From Paenibacillus flagellatus (GTDB taxonomy: Bacteria > Bacillota > Bacilli > Paenibacillales > NBRC-103111), in the NCBI RefSeq assembly GCF_003217775.1, contig NZ_QJVJ01000003.1, positions 1 to 64,000 of the forward strand: 64,000 bases of DNA, in the 5' to 3' direction. Below the pieces are notes generated by a model, which saw nothing but the letters and a program-made list of their open reading frames with translations, had not been told where the DNA came from and did not search any database. The first letter of the stretch is position 1. The number at the start of each line of letters is the position of its first letter. The position numbers and the translations under genes were made by a program. Of the stretch, positions 32,674-42,519 are shown piece by piece.

Positions 32674-35031
32674 ATGAAGAACGCCGACGAGGATTGGAAC
32701 ACGATCGACCCGGATCGCGTTGCGGAACAAAAAATAAGCCGGCGCAAGCTGCTCGCATCGATCGGTGCCGCGGGTGCCGCGGCGGTCGCTTACGGCGCGA
32801 CGCTCGGACTTGCGCAGGCCGAGCCCGGAGGAGGCGTAACCGATTCGGTTTACGGAGCGGCCGCCGACAAGGACAAGGACAAGCCGAAGCCGCCGAAGCC
32901 CGACAAGCATAAAGGGGCGCTCGTGAAGACGACGATCGCCGCGTTGAGGGCGGAGACGGAGCCCGACGCCGACGCGCTGTATTACGTAACCGACCCGGGG
33001 CAGGAAGGGCATTTTTATTTCGACCCCGCCGATTCGGCGTCGGCCGACGATACCGGGTTCACGCTCGTCTCCGCGGGAGGCGCGCGGTTCAAACGCATCG
33101 TCGGAAGCGAAAGGTACAGCGTGACATGGTTCGGGGCGAAGGGCGACGGCGCGACCGACGACATGGACGTCATCCGGGCGGCCATCCTCGCCGTGTTCAA
33201 CCGGGGCGGGGGCACGCTCTATTTTCCGCCGGGCACCTACATCGTCTCGCCGTCGCTGCAAAAACGGCACATCCCGCTCAAGAGCAATGTCCATCTGCTC
33301 GGCGACGGACCGAGCTCGGTCATCAAGGTGAAGGACGACGCGGGCGACTACTGGACGATATTCGGCGATTTCCAGGAATGGCCGCTCGTCCGCAACGTGA
33401 CGATCCGCGGCCTGAAGTTCGACCAAAATCCGCAAAACAACACGTCGTGCTACATCGATCTGAACCGGACCGATACGTACTACTGGGCGCAATTTTGCAT
33501 CAGCCTGTTCAATTACGACAATGTCGCCGTAGAGGATTGCGTATTCGATCCGGCCTGCGGCATGAATACGGTCATCATGAACAATCCGAATTCGAAAAAC
33601 GCCCGCGTCGCCAGCTGTTCGTTCCGTTTCGTCGCCGCCCGGGGTGCGAAAGGATACGACAACTCGGCCGTCTACCTGAACGGGCGAAATCATACGGTGA
33701 CGAACTGCCGGTTTTACGCGGCGCCGGATCAGACCGCCTTCGGCGCGATCGAAACGCATACGGGCCAAAGCGTGGTGTCGGGCAACGTATCGGACGGCTA
33801 CATCACCGGGGTCCACATCCAGGCGAGCGAGACGAGCGCCGAGCATGCCGACATCACGGTCGCGAACAATACGTTCTCGAACGCGGCGCACGCGATCCAG
33901 CTGTGGACGTACAAGGAGCATTCGATCAAAAACGTGACGATAACGGGCAATACGATCAGCATCGCCAACGCCGACAAAAAGCGGACGATGATGGTCGGCA
34001 TCGGCGCTTATCCGGGGTTTTTGCCGCCGACGTATACGGGCACGTTCGAGAACGTGACGATTACGGGCAACACGATCCAATTCCAGGAGGAGTTCGTACG
34101 GCGCGACCTGCTGGAAGGGTTTTGCTACGGCATCGGCTTCGTCCGCGAGACGGACGTCCGCAACGTCGTGATCGCCAACAATATCATCAAAAACGCTCCC
34201 GTACCGGCGATCCATATCGGCAATACGAAAAAGGTCGGCACGATGGCCCACTTGCACATCACCGACAACGTCATCGTCAACGCCGCGCACTACCCGTTTG
34301 CGAACGAAGCGTACAAGGCGGCGATTTTGCTCCGCTCCAACGTCGTCGGAGCGCGCATCGCCGGCAACATGATCGTCGATACGTACGATACGGCGCGCGG
34401 CTTGTACTCGATCCGGCTTAACGCGGCGGACGGCACGTTCCGGGACGTGACGGTGACCGGCAACCATATTTCGTCGAAGCAGGGCGGCTTATGGCTCGAT
34501 CTGAACGCCGCCGTCAAGACGGACGTCGCCGAGGCGCGCTTGACCTTTACCGACAAAGCGCTGGAAGACCCGCTGCTGGAGGCGGGAACGACGGTCCAGG
34601 CGGGGACGATCGTGCTCGTCGCCAAGCCCGGTGCGGACGCGAGCCCGTCCCCGGTCGGCTACAAGGTGCAGACCGGGGGGACGTTCGGTACGCTGAGCGG
34701 CGTGACGGCGACGGGCCGGCGCGCGGCGTACGCGGTAACCGTCAACGACGCGTCGGCGCTCAAGGTCGGCCAATGGATTACGCTGCAGGCCGGCGCCCAG
34801 ACGCGCCGCATCGTCCGGATCGCGGGCAACGAGCTGCGGGTGAACGCGCCGCTGTCGGAAGACGTAACCGTCCCGACGCCGGTGGCGTATGCGCCTCCGA
34901 CGTATCGGCCGTTCGGCTGGGCGGGGAGGCTGCCGGCGATGCCGGACACGAGCGGCTCGACCGTGGAGCAGCTGGAAAGCGAGCTGAACCGGCTGAAGCA
35001 GGCGCTGCGCAATATCGGCATGATGGCGTAA
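32674..35031 (+). CDS. Tat-exported right-handed beta-helix protein 4
   Basis: A 785-residue paralogue and first gene of the 17-kb operon. The Tat motif ISRRKLLASIGAAG (21-34) is followed by GLAQAEPGG, a plausible cleavage site. Then come a K/P-rich linker, YYVTDPGQEGHFYFDPADSA, SVTWFGAKGDGATDDMDVIR, GGGTLYFPPGTYIV, many GNTI/NNII turns, and the C-terminal module with VGQWITLQAGAQTRRIVRIA and ELNRLKQALRNIGM. AAGGAGG precedes ATG 32674. Its position next to transport genes supports a role in cutting the polymer that the operon imports. Confidence 0.85.
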   Translation: MKNADEDWNTIDPDRVAEQKISRRKLLASIGAAGAAAVAYGATLGLAQAEPGGGVTDSVYGAAADKDKDKPKPPKPDKHKGALVKTTIAALRAETEPDADALYYVTDPGQEGHFYFDPADSASADDTGFTLVSAGGARFKRIVGSERYSVTWFGAKGDGATDDMDVIRAAILAVFNRGGGTLYFPPGTYIVSPSLQKRHIPLKSNVHLLGDGPSSVIKVKDDAGDYWTIFGDFQEWPLVRNVTIRGLKFDQNPQNNTSCYIDLNRTDTYYWAQFCISLFNYDNVAVEDCVFDPACGMNTVIMNNPNSKNARVASCSFRFVAARGAKGYDNSAVYLNGRNHTVTNCRFYAAPDQTAFGAIETHTGQSVVSGNVSDGYITGVHIQASETSAEHADITVANNTFSNAAHAIQLWTYKEHSIKNVTITGNTISIANADKKRTMMVGIGAYPGFLPPTYTGTFENVTITGNTIQFQEEFVRRDLLEGFCYGIGFVRETDVRNVVIANNIIKNAPVPAIHIGNTKKVGTMAHLHITDNVIVNAAHYPFANEAYKAAILLRSNVVGARIAGNMIVDTYDTARGLYSIRLNAADGTFRDVTVTGNHISSKQGGLWLDLNAAVKTDVAEARLTFTDKALEDPLLEAGTTVQAGTIVLVAKPGADASPSPVGYKVQTGGTFGTLSGVTATGRRAAYAVTVNDASALKVGQWITLQAGAQTRRIVRIAGNELRVNAPLSEDVTVPTPVAYAPPTYRPFGWAGRLPAMPDTSGSTVEQLESELNRLKQALRNIGMMA

Positions 35032-35051
35032 CGAAAAGGAGCGGGAACGAC

Positions 35052-36173
35052 ATGGCAGGAGTATCGCTGCGGCATTTGCATAAAAGCTACGGCAAAAACG
35101 GGCCGCTCGTCGTCAAGGACGTCAACCTGGACATCGAGGACGGCGAATTCATGGTGTTCGTCGGTCCGTCCGGCTGCGGCAAATCGACGACGCTGCGCAT
35201 GGTGGCGGGGCTCGAGCGGGTGAGTCAAGGCGAAATCTACATCGGCGACGAGCTCGTCAACAACGTGCCGCCGAAAAAACGCGACATCGCGATGGTGTTC
35301 CAAAACTACGCGCTTTACCCGAACATGAGCGTGTTCGAAAATATGGCGTTCGGCCTTCGGCTGCGCAAGACGGAGAAGCATCTGATCGATACGTCGGTGA
35401 AGCAAAACGCCCGGACGCTCGAGATCGAGCATCTGCTCGAGCGGAAGCCGCGCCAGCTGTCGGGGGGCCAGCGGCAGCGCGTCGCGCTCGGCCGGGCGAT
35501 CGTCCGCCACCCGAAAGTGTTTCTCATGGACGAGCCGTTGTCCAACTTGGACGCCCGGCTGCGCGTGCAGATGCGCACCGAAATCGTCGAGCTGCACCGG
35601 CGGCTCGAGACGACGATGATCTACGTCACGCACGACCAGACGGAAGCGATGACGATGGGCACCCGCATCTGCATCATGAAGGACGGGGTCATCCAGCAGG
35701 TAGGCGCGCCGGAAGACGTCTACATGAGGCCGGCCAACATGTTCGTGGCCAACTTCATCGGGTCGCCGCCGATCAACTTCATCGAAGGCCGGCTGCTGCC
35801 GGGGAAGGACGGTGGGCTCGTCTTCGATACCGCTCGCTTCCGGCTGCCGATCTCGCCGGAGAAGAGCAAGACGCTGCTGGCGCAAGGCTACCTCGAGAAG
35901 ACGGTCGTCCTCGGCATTCGCGCCGAGTACGTGCACCGGGAGGAAGACGTCCCCGGACTCGCGCCGCCGACCGACGCGCCGATTCGCGGCGACGTTCACT
36001 TCAGCGAGCTCGTCGGCGCGGACCGGTTCATCCACGTCAAGGTAGGGGACGACAAGCTCGTCATGCGGGCGGCCGCGTACGACCGGATGCCGGACGGGAC
36101 GAAGGTGACGCTGGCGCTCAATCCGAAGTTCATGCTCTTTTTCAATCGCGATACGCAGCAGGTGATCGCATAA
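35052..36173 (+). CDS. Sugar ABC transporter ATP-binding protein (MsmK/UgpC type)
   Basis: A 373-residue ATPase of the carbohydrate-uptake CUT1 group. Walker A GPSGCGKST (about 37-45), Q-loop MVFQNYALYP, signature LSGGQRQRVALG, Walker B KVFLMDEPLSNLDA, and switch His in YVTHDQTEAMTMG are all present, and the C-terminal regulatory OB/TOBE domain (about 240-370) is complete. It is the only ATPase in the island, so it probably powers both permease pairs and serves both binding proteins. ATG 35052 lies after AAGGAG; a longer open frame upstream is only the shadow of the previous gene. Confidence 0.95.
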   Translation: MAGVSLRHLHKSYGKNGPLVVKDVNLDIEDGEFMVFVGPSGCGKSTTLRMVAGLERVSQGEIYIGDELVNNVPPKKRDIAMVFQNYALYPNMSVFENMAFGLRLRKTEKHLIDTSVKQNARTLEIEHLLERKPRQLSGGQRQRVALGRAIVRHPKVFLMDEPLSNLDARLRVQMRTEIVELHRRLETTMIYVTHDQTEAMTMGTRICIMKDGVIQQVGAPEDVYMRPANMFVANFIGSPPINFIEGRLLPGKDGGLVFDTARFRLPISPEKSKTLLAQGYLEKTVVLGIRAEYVHREEDVPGLAPPTDAPIRGDVHFSELVGADRFIHVKVGDDKLVMRAAAYDRMPDGTKVTLALNPKFMLFFNRDTQQVIA

Positions 36174-36199
36174 ACCGTCAAAGGTGGAGAGGATTTCCG

Positions 36200-39160
36200 A
36201 TGGGAACGAATACTGCAGCCGTTACGAAACTGGCGCTGGCCGTCTTGCTGCTGCTGGCGCCGGCCGCCGCCCCGTTCGCGAACGGGACCGCACGCGGCGA
36301 AGAGCGAGGGCGGCTCGCGCTGCCGGCCGTCGAGAAGCTGGCCGGGACGTATGCGTCGCTCTATTCGCAAACGCTTCTTGCGTGGACGGAGCAGGGATGG
36401 AAGCCGGCGTCCGCCGATGCGGGACGGCTTGCGGGAGGGCGGTACAAGAACGCGTCCGCGAACGTATTCGTCCGGTCCGACGCCCTGCAGGGGAAGCCGG
36501 GCGCCGCCCAACTGAAGCAGCCGAAGGATTGGATCGAATATGAATTCGACGTGCCGCAGGACGGCTTGTACGAAATCGAGCTGACCGCGCTGCCGACCGA
36601 AGGCTCGTTCAGCCCCGTTCAAATCGGGGTGAAAATCGACGGCGACTACCCGTTCTTCGAAGCGAAAAACATCCAGCTGCCGCGCAAATGGCAGGATTCG
36701 GCGTATCCGCCGGCCGTCAACGAGCATGGCGACCAAATTCGCCCGTCGCAGCGGGAAATCGCCGAATGGAGCGTGGCGACGCTGACGGATGCGAAACATT
36801 CGAATCCGGACCCGCTCCGCTGGAAGCTGTCCAAGGGCAAGCATACGATTCGTCTCGAATCGGTCATGGAGCCGTTTGCTTTGGCGGAAATCGCCGTCAA
36901 GGCGCCCCGTCCGGCTCCTTCGTACGATGAGGTCGCCGCCGGCTGGAAGTCGCTGCCGAACGGCGCCGAGCCCGGCTGGACGACCGTCGTCGAGGCGGAG
37001 AACATGAGCGCGAAATCGGATCCGTCCGTGCAGGTGCAGGCGAGCAACGACAATCTCGCCGCGCCGGAGTCGAACGGCAAGCAAATCTACAATACGATGG
37101 GCGGCTTCCGGTGGAGCCGGGGCGGCCAATCGGCGGAATGGACGTTCGACGTGCCGAACGACGGATTTTACTATATCCATTTCAAATATTTGCAAAACTT
37201 CACGAAAGACGTCATCAGCTTCCGGGAAATTCGTCTCGACGGCGAAGTGCCGTTCCGCGAGCTGCAATCGTACCCGTTCCCGTATTCGCGGAAATGGAGC
37301 GTCGAGCCGCTGAAGGACGGGGACGGCAAGCCGTTCGCCTTGTATTTGAAAAAAGGGACGCACCGGCTCGGACTGACGGCCGATCCGTCTCCGACGACGC
37401 CGGTGCGCGAGTCGCTGCAGTCGATCGTCGACGGCTACCAGGACATCAACCGTCAGGTCGCCATGGTGACCGGCGTCAAAAACCGCAGCATGGTCGACCA
37501 AAACCGCGATTGGAACTTGACGGAGACGATGCCGGGCGCAGCCGGCCAGCTGAACGGACTGGCCGACCGGCTGCAGGGGCAGGTCGACAAGCTGCAGGCG
37601 CTGTACGGCAATTCGCTCCAGGGCGCGGAAGGACTGCGCTCGGTCATTTACGACCTGCGATCCATGGCGGCGGAGCCGGATTTGCTGTCGAAGCGGCCGC
37701 CCGAGCTGCATGCGCAAAACATCGAGAAAATGACGATGTTCATCGACAGTCTCGGCAGGCAGCCGCTCACGCTCGACCGGATTTACGTCTCCGCATCGCC
37801 GGAACGCCCGGCCTCGCCTCCGGGGACGATGGCCGTCGTCGCCGACATGATCGGCAACTTCTTCCGTACGTTTTCGCCGAATTATCATTACTACGGGCGG
37901 CGCGATCCGGACGGAATCGACGTCTGGGTGAACCGGGGACGCGATTACGTCGCTCTCATGCAGCAGCTGGCGGACGAATCGTTCACGGCGAAGACGGGCG
38001 TGAAGGTGAACGTCAACCTGATGCCGAACCCGGGCCAGCTCATCTTGAGCAATTCCGCCGGACGGGAGCCCGACTTGGCGCTCGGCATCGCCGAAGGAAC
38101 GCCGGTCGACTTCGCGATGCGCAACTCGCTCGTCAAGCTGAGCGGCTTCCCGGACTATGCGGACGTCGCGAAGCGGTTCCAGCCCGGGACGCTCATCCCG
38201 TTCACCTACGACGGGGACGTCTACGCCTTGCCGGAGACGGTGGCGCTCAGCGTGCTCTTTTACCGGACCGACATCTTGCAAAGCATCGGCCTGAAGCCGC
38301 CCGATACGTGGGACGACTTGTACAAGATGCTGCCGACGCTGCAGCAGAAAGGGTACGAGTTTTATTTCTCCAAGCTGAATTACGGTCCGATCTTCATGCA
38401 GAACGGCGCGTCGTTCTACACGGAGGACGGTTTGCAATCCGGCTTGAACTCGCGGGAGGCGTTCAACGCGTTCAAGCAGTGGACGGAGCTGTTCACCGTC
38501 TACGGCTTCCCGACGGAAGTGCCGAGCTTCTACATGCACTTCCGCAGCGGCGACATGCCGATCGGCATCGCCGACTACAACGCCTACATGCAGCTGCTCG
38601 TGGCGGCGCCGGAGCTGGCCGGCTCCTGGGAAATTTCGCCGATTCCGGGCATGCGGCAAAAGGACGGCACCGTTGCCCGATGGTCCGGCGGCAACTTGAC
38701 GTCGGGGATGATCTTCCGCTCGTCCGAGCGGCAGGACGACGCGTGGGCGTTTTTGAAATGGTGGACGTCGTCCGAGACGCAAGCCCGGTTCGGCACCGAG
38801 ATCGAGCTGCTGAACGGCGTCGAATTCCGCTGGAACACGGCGAACGTCGAAGCGTTCCGCAAGCTGCCGTGGCCGGAGAAGGACGGCAAGGCGATATTGG
38901 ATCAATGGAAATGGTACAAAGAAATGCCGAATGTGCCGGGCGGCTACTTCACGCCGAGGGAGCTGTCGTTCGCCTGGACCCGGACGGTGCTGCAAAACCA
39001 AAATTACCGGGAAATGCTCGAGAAGGCGGTGTTCCAAATCGACAGCGAGCTGAAACGCAAGCAGCGGGAATTCGGCTTCGTCGACGAGAACGGCGTCACC
39101 GTGCGGAAGCTGCGCGTGCCCGACTTGAAGCGGCCGTGGGAAGGGGAGGATGACCGATGA
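36200..39160 (+). CDS. Secreted solute-binding protein fused to carbohydrate-binding-like domains
   Basis: A large 986-residue exported protein. A signal peptide (about 10-32, LALAVLLLLAPAAAPFANG) has no lipobox Cys. Two beta-sandwich regions of carbohydrate-binding-module type follow (about 75-240 and 265-400; DWIEYEFDVPQDGLYEIEL and SAEWTFDVPNDGFYYIHFK are equivalent strands). A helical linker (about 415-540) precedes a complete family-1 solute-binding domain (about 560-950: YVALMQQLADESFTAKTGVK, GDVYALPETVALSVLFYRTD, ARWSGGNLTSGM). It may grip long glycan at the cell surface and pass oligomers to the permeases. The stop overlaps the permease start by ATGA. Confidence 0.85.
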   Translation: MGTNTAAVTKLALAVLLLLAPAAAPFANGTARGEERGRLALPAVEKLAGTYASLYSQTLLAWTEQGWKPASADAGRLAGGRYKNASANVFVRSDALQGKPGAAQLKQPKDWIEYEFDVPQDGLYEIELTALPTEGSFSPVQIGVKIDGDYPFFEAKNIQLPRKWQDSAYPPAVNEHGDQIRPSQREIAEWSVATLTDAKHSNPDPLRWKLSKGKHTIRLESVMEPFALAEIAVKAPRPAPSYDEVAAGWKSLPNGAEPGWTTVVEAENMSAKSDPSVQVQASNDNLAAPESNGKQIYNTMGGFRWSRGGQSAEWTFDVPNDGFYYIHFKYLQNFTKDVISFREIRLDGEVPFRELQSYPFPYSRKWSVEPLKDGDGKPFALYLKKGTHRLGLTADPSPTTPVRESLQSIVDGYQDINRQVAMVTGVKNRSMVDQNRDWNLTETMPGAAGQLNGLADRLQGQVDKLQALYGNSLQGAEGLRSVIYDLRSMAAEPDLLSKRPPELHAQNIEKMTMFIDSLGRQPLTLDRIYVSASPERPASPPGTMAVVADMIGNFFRTFSPNYHYYGRRDPDGIDVWVNRGRDYVALMQQLADESFTAKTGVKVNVNLMPNPGQLILSNSAGREPDLALGIAEGTPVDFAMRNSLVKLSGFPDYADVAKRFQPGTLIPFTYDGDVYALPETVALSVLFYRTDILQSIGLKPPDTWDDLYKMLPTLQQKGYEFYFSKLNYGPIFMQNGASFYTEDGLQSGLNSREAFNAFKQWTELFTVYGFPTEVPSFYMHFRSGDMPIGIADYNAYMQLLVAAPELAGSWEISPIPGMRQKDGTVARWSGGNLTSGMIFRSSERQDDAWAFLKWWTSSETQARFGTEIELLNGVEFRWNTANVEAFRKLPWPEKDGKAILDQWKWYKEMPNVPGGYFTPRELSFAWTRTVLQNQNYREMLEKAVFQIDSELKRKQREFGFVDENGVTVRKLRVPDLKRPWEGEDDR

Positions 39161-40158
39161 CGAACCCGACGACCCGGACCGGAGCGGCGGCCGCGGCTCC
39201 GTCCGGCCGCACGGCGAGACGCGGAAGGACGGCCGCACCGCTGTCGGTGCGGATACGGGCGGCTGCCGCCGACATGAAGAAGACGTGGGTGTCGTACTTG
39301 TTCGTGTCGCCTTTCTTCCTGCTGTTCCTGCTGTTCATCGCGCTGCCTACGGCCGCGGCGATTATGCTGTCGTTCACGAGCTTCAACGCGATCGAGCCGC
39401 CGACGTTTATCGGCCTGCTCAACTATCAAGCGCTGTTCACCCAGGATCTCGTCTTTTGGCAGTACGCGCTGCCGAACACGTTCCTGTTCGCGGTCGTCGT
39501 CGGACCGATCGGCTACGTGCTGTCGTTCGCGCTCGCCTGGCTGATCGCCCAGCTGCCGCATCGGATCCGGGGGGTATACACGCTCGCCATGTACGCGCCG
39601 TCGATGACGGCCGGCATCGCGATGTCGGTCGTCTGGCTGATCGTGTTCAGCGGCGACCGGCTCGGCTACTTGAACAACTTCCTGCTCAACATCGGCTATA
39701 TCAACGAGCCGAAGCTGTGGACGACGTCCCCGCAGTACATCATGAAAATCATGATCGTCGTCTCGCTGTGGGCGAGTATGGGAGTCGGCTTCCTCGCGAT
39801 GCTGGCCGGCATCCAGAACGTCGACCGGCAGCTGTACGAGGCGGGGCGCATCGACGGCATCCGCACGCGGCTGCAGGAGATCTGGTACATCACGATCCCG
39901 GCGATGAAGCCGCAGATGCTGTTCGGCGCCGTCATGGCCGTCGTCGGCACGCTGAAGGCGGGAGCGATCAGCGTCGAGCTGACCGGCTCCAATCCGTCGC
40001 CGAACTATGCGGGGCACCTGATGATCAACCATATCGACGACTTCGGCTTCATCCGGTTCGAGATGGGGTACGCGTCGGCCGTATCGGTCGTCCTGCTCGT
40101 CATCATTTACTTGTCCAGCAAGCTGTGCTGGAAGCTGTTCGGCTCGAAGGGGGAATGA
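39157..40158 (+). CDS. Sugar ABC transporter permease (first of pair 1)
   Basis: A 333-residue CUT1 permease with about six membrane helices after a cytoplasmic N-terminal extension of about 45 residues (Thr/Ala/Arg-rich). The EAA loop that docks with the ATPase reads YEAGRIDGIRTRLQEIWYIT. It overlaps the stop of the binding-protein gene by 4 nt and is followed 4 nt later by its partner, so all three are translated together. Confidence 0.93.
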   Translation: MTNPTTRTGAAAAAPSGRTARRGRTAAPLSVRIRAAAADMKKTWVSYLFVSPFFLLFLLFIALPTAAAIMLSFTSFNAIEPPTFIGLLNYQALFTQDLVFWQYALPNTFLFAVVVGPIGYVLSFALAWLIAQLPHRIRGVYTLAMYAPSMTAGIAMSVVWLIVFSGDRLGYLNNFLLNIGYINEPKLWTTSPQYIMKIMIVVSLWASMGVGFLAMLAGIQNVDRQLYEAGRIDGIRTRLQEIWYITIPAMKPQMLFGAVMAVVGTLKAGAISVELTGSNPSPNYAGHLMINHIDDFGFIRFEMGYASAVSVVLLVIIYLSSKLCWKLFGSKGE

Positions 40159-40162
40159 CGCG

Positions 40163-41041
40163 ATGGCGATCCGAATGTTTCGAAGACGAAGACGGCTGAA
40201 CCGGATCACGCCGTTTCAGTGGGTGCTGACGGCGATGCTGACGCTGCTGGCGGCGTTCATGCTGCTGCCGATGGTGTACTTGTTCAGCCATGCGCTGAAG
40301 CCGTACCACGAGCTGTTCCTGTACCCGCCGACGTTTTTGGCGCGCCAGCCGACGCTCGACAACTTCTACGACCTGCTCGTCGTGACGAAGACGGCGGTCG
40401 TGCCGGTCAGCCGGTACTTGTTCAACGGCGTCATCGTCGCGTTCGCCACGATCGCGCTCGGCACGCTCATCAGCGCCTTGTGCGCGTACGCGCTGTCCAA
40501 GCACGAATTCCGCGGGAAGAAATGGATGTTCTCCGTCATCATCGTCTCGCTCATGTTCGCGCCGGAGACGGTGCAAATTCCGCGGTATTTCGTCATCAGC
40601 AAGCTGGGCATCATCAACACGTATTGGGCGCACATATTGCCCGTCATCGCGCTGCCGGTCATCGTGTTCCTGTTCAAGCAGTTCATCGACCTGCTGCCGG
40701 ACGAATTGCTCGAGGCGGCGCGAATGGAAGGCGCGAACGAGTTCACCGTGTTCGCCCGCATCATCGTGCCGCTGTGCATGCCGGCCGTGGCGACGGCGTC
40801 CATCCTGATCTTCCAGTCGACGTGGGGCAACCTGGAGACGTCGACGCTGTACATCGAGGACGAGACGATGAAGACGCTGCCGTTCTACGTCAGCTCGCTG
40901 ACGAGCGGGCTCGCGAACAACGTGGCGCGCCAAGGGGTGGCGGCCGCGGCCGGCCTGCTTATGTTCGTGCCGAGCTTCGTTCTGTTCCTCGTCCTTCAGC
41001 GGAAAGTCATTTCGACGATGGCGCATTCGGGGTTGAAATGA
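40163..41041 (+). CDS. Sugar ABC transporter permease (second of pair 1)
   Basis: A 292-residue CUT1 permease of the MsmG/UgpE type with six membrane helices. EAA loop: LEAARMEGANEFTVFARIIV, followed by PLCMPAVATASI. Together with the preceding permease it forms the channel. Start ATG 40163 is close behind the previous stop. Confidence 0.93.
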   Translation: MAIRMFRRRRRLNRITPFQWVLTAMLTLLAAFMLLPMVYLFSHALKPYHELFLYPPTFLARQPTLDNFYDLLVVTKTAVVPVSRYLFNGVIVAFATIALGTLISALCAYALSKHEFRGKKWMFSVIIVSLMFAPETVQIPRYFVISKLGIINTYWAHILPVIALPVIVFLFKQFIDLLPDELLEAARMEGANEFTVFARIIVPLCMPAVATASILIFQSTWGNLETSTLYIEDETMKTLPFYVSSLTSGLANNVARQGVAAAAGLLMFVPSFVLFLVLQRKVISTMAHSGLK

Positions 41042-41085
41042 CCGACGCGAATCATCCACCACGGAAAGGAGAGGAACGGGGAACG

Positions 41086-42519
41086 ATGAAACGGTTCGCG
41101 CTACGCGCCCTGCTCGCGCTGCTGGCATTCGCGGCGGCCGGCCTGACGGGAAGTCCGGCCGCGCACGCCGGCGTGCCGTACGGCACGTTCATCTACGATT
41201 TGAGCGGCAAGGAAATTCCGGTCCAGCCGGCATACGTGCCGGTATCGTTCATCCACGGCGGCTTGAAAAACCCGGAGGACCTGTTCGTCGACGCGAACGA
41301 CCGGCTGTACGTCGCCGATACGGGGAACAACCGGATCGTCCAGCTCGACGCGAACGGAAATACGGTACGCGTCATCCAGCCCGACGGGGAAGGGAAGCTG
41401 AACGAGCCGAACGGCGTGTTCGTTCGGCCCGACGGGACGATCTACGTCGCCGATACGAAAAACGAGCGAATTGCCGTCTTCGACGCCGAGGGCCGGTTTC
41501 GAAAGGCGATCCGGCGTCCGCAGTCGCCGATCATCCCGCCCAATTTCGTCTACCAGCCGACGAAGCTCGCCGTAGACGAGCGGGGCTACCTGTACGTGGC
41601 GACGCGCAACGGCTACCAAGGGCTGCTGCTGCTTGACCCGGACGGCGCGTTCGAAGGCTTTTTCGGGGCGAACAAAGTCGATTTCAGCGTGACGGACGCG
41701 CTGAAGCGGGTGTTTTATACGAAGGAGCAAATGCAGAAGGAGCTGCTTAAGCTGCCGGGCACCGTATCGAACGTGACGATCGGTCCGAACGGGCTATTGT
41801 ACACGACCTCGATGCAGGTGACGAAAGGCCAAATCAAGAAGCTGAACTTCGACGGCAAAGATTTGCTCGGCGAAAAAAATTACGGCGTGACGAAGCTGCT
41901 CGCCGGACAGCAAAAGCAGTTCACCGACATCGCGGTCGATGCGCTCGGCAATATGACCGCCGTCGACGCGCAGTTCGGCATGTTGTTCCAATACAGCGCG
42001 ATCGGCGACTTGATGTTCGCGTTCGGGTTCAAGGACGAAGGGTACCAGAAGCTCGGTCTGTTCAAATATCCGTCGGCGCTCGCCGTCGATTCGGCCGGAA
42101 GCCTGTACGTGCTCGACCGGACGTCGAACCTGATCCAGACGTTCAAGCGGACCGAGTTCGGCACGCTCGTCCAGCAGGCGACCGATCTCCATTTGCAGGG
42201 CCATTACGACGAAAGTGCGGGGCCGTGGCGCGAAGTGCTGCACCGCAACAGCAAATATTTCCGTGCGCATCTCGGGCTTGCGAAGGCGTACTACAAGGAA
42301 GGCGATTACGGCTCCGCCATGAGGGAATTCCGCGAAGCGGGGGATACGAAAGGGTATTCCGACGCGTTTTGGCAGGTGCGCCTCATTTGGATGCAGAAGC
42401 ATTTCACTCGGTTGGCGCTGGCCGGAGCCGCCGCTCTGCTCGTGCTCGCGGCCGCATGGAAATGGAAGAACAAGATTGCCGGGAGGAAGGACGATGAAAG
42501 CATTGAACCTGCAGCCTGA
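41086..42519 (+). CDS. Exported NHL-repeat protein with TPR-like region and C-terminal membrane helix
   Basis: A 477-residue protein. A signal peptide ends AAHAG (about 28). At least five NHL/beta-propeller blades follow (GLKNPEDLFVDANDRLYVAD, LNEPNGVFVRPDGTIYVAD, TKLAVDERGYLYVAT, KYPSALAVDSAGSLYVLD). A TPR-like pair (about 370-440, AHLGLAKAYYKEGDYGSAM) and a transmembrane helix (about 447-465) with a basic tail close the protein. It is thus a cell-surface scaffold or binding protein tethered at its C terminus. ATG 41086 has GGAAAGGAGAGG upstream. Its stop lies within the next gene. Confidence 0.8.
   Translation: MKRFALRALLALLAFAAAGLTGSPAAHAGVPYGTFIYDLSGKEIPVQPAYVPVSFIHGGLKNPEDLFVDANDRLYVADTGNNRIVQLDANGNTVRVIQPDGEGKLNEPNGVFVRPDGTIYVADTKNERIAVFDAEGRFRKAIRRPQSPIIPPNFVYQPTKLAVDERGYLYVATRNGYQGLLLLDPDGAFEGFFGANKVDFSVTDALKRVFYTKEQMQKELLKLPGTVSNVTIGPNGLLYTTSMQVTKGQIKKLNFDGKDLLGEKNYGVTKLLAGQQKQFTDIAVDALGNMTAVDAQFGMLFQYSAIGDLMFAFGFKDEGYQKLGLFKYPSALAVDSAGSLYVLDRTSNLIQTFKRTEFGTLVQQATDLHLQGHYDESAGPWREVLHRNSKYFRAHLGLAKAYYKEGDYGSAMREFREAGDTKGYSDAFWQVRLIWMQKHFTRLALAGAAALLVLAAAWKWKNKIAGRKDDESIEPAA

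Noticed and set aside
35996-39238. Open frame of about 1080 codons on the minus strand opposite the fused binding protein
   Set aside because: Same reason: it is the antisense shadow of a gene with clear domains, and its composition (Arg/His/Leu-rich) is typical of such shadows.
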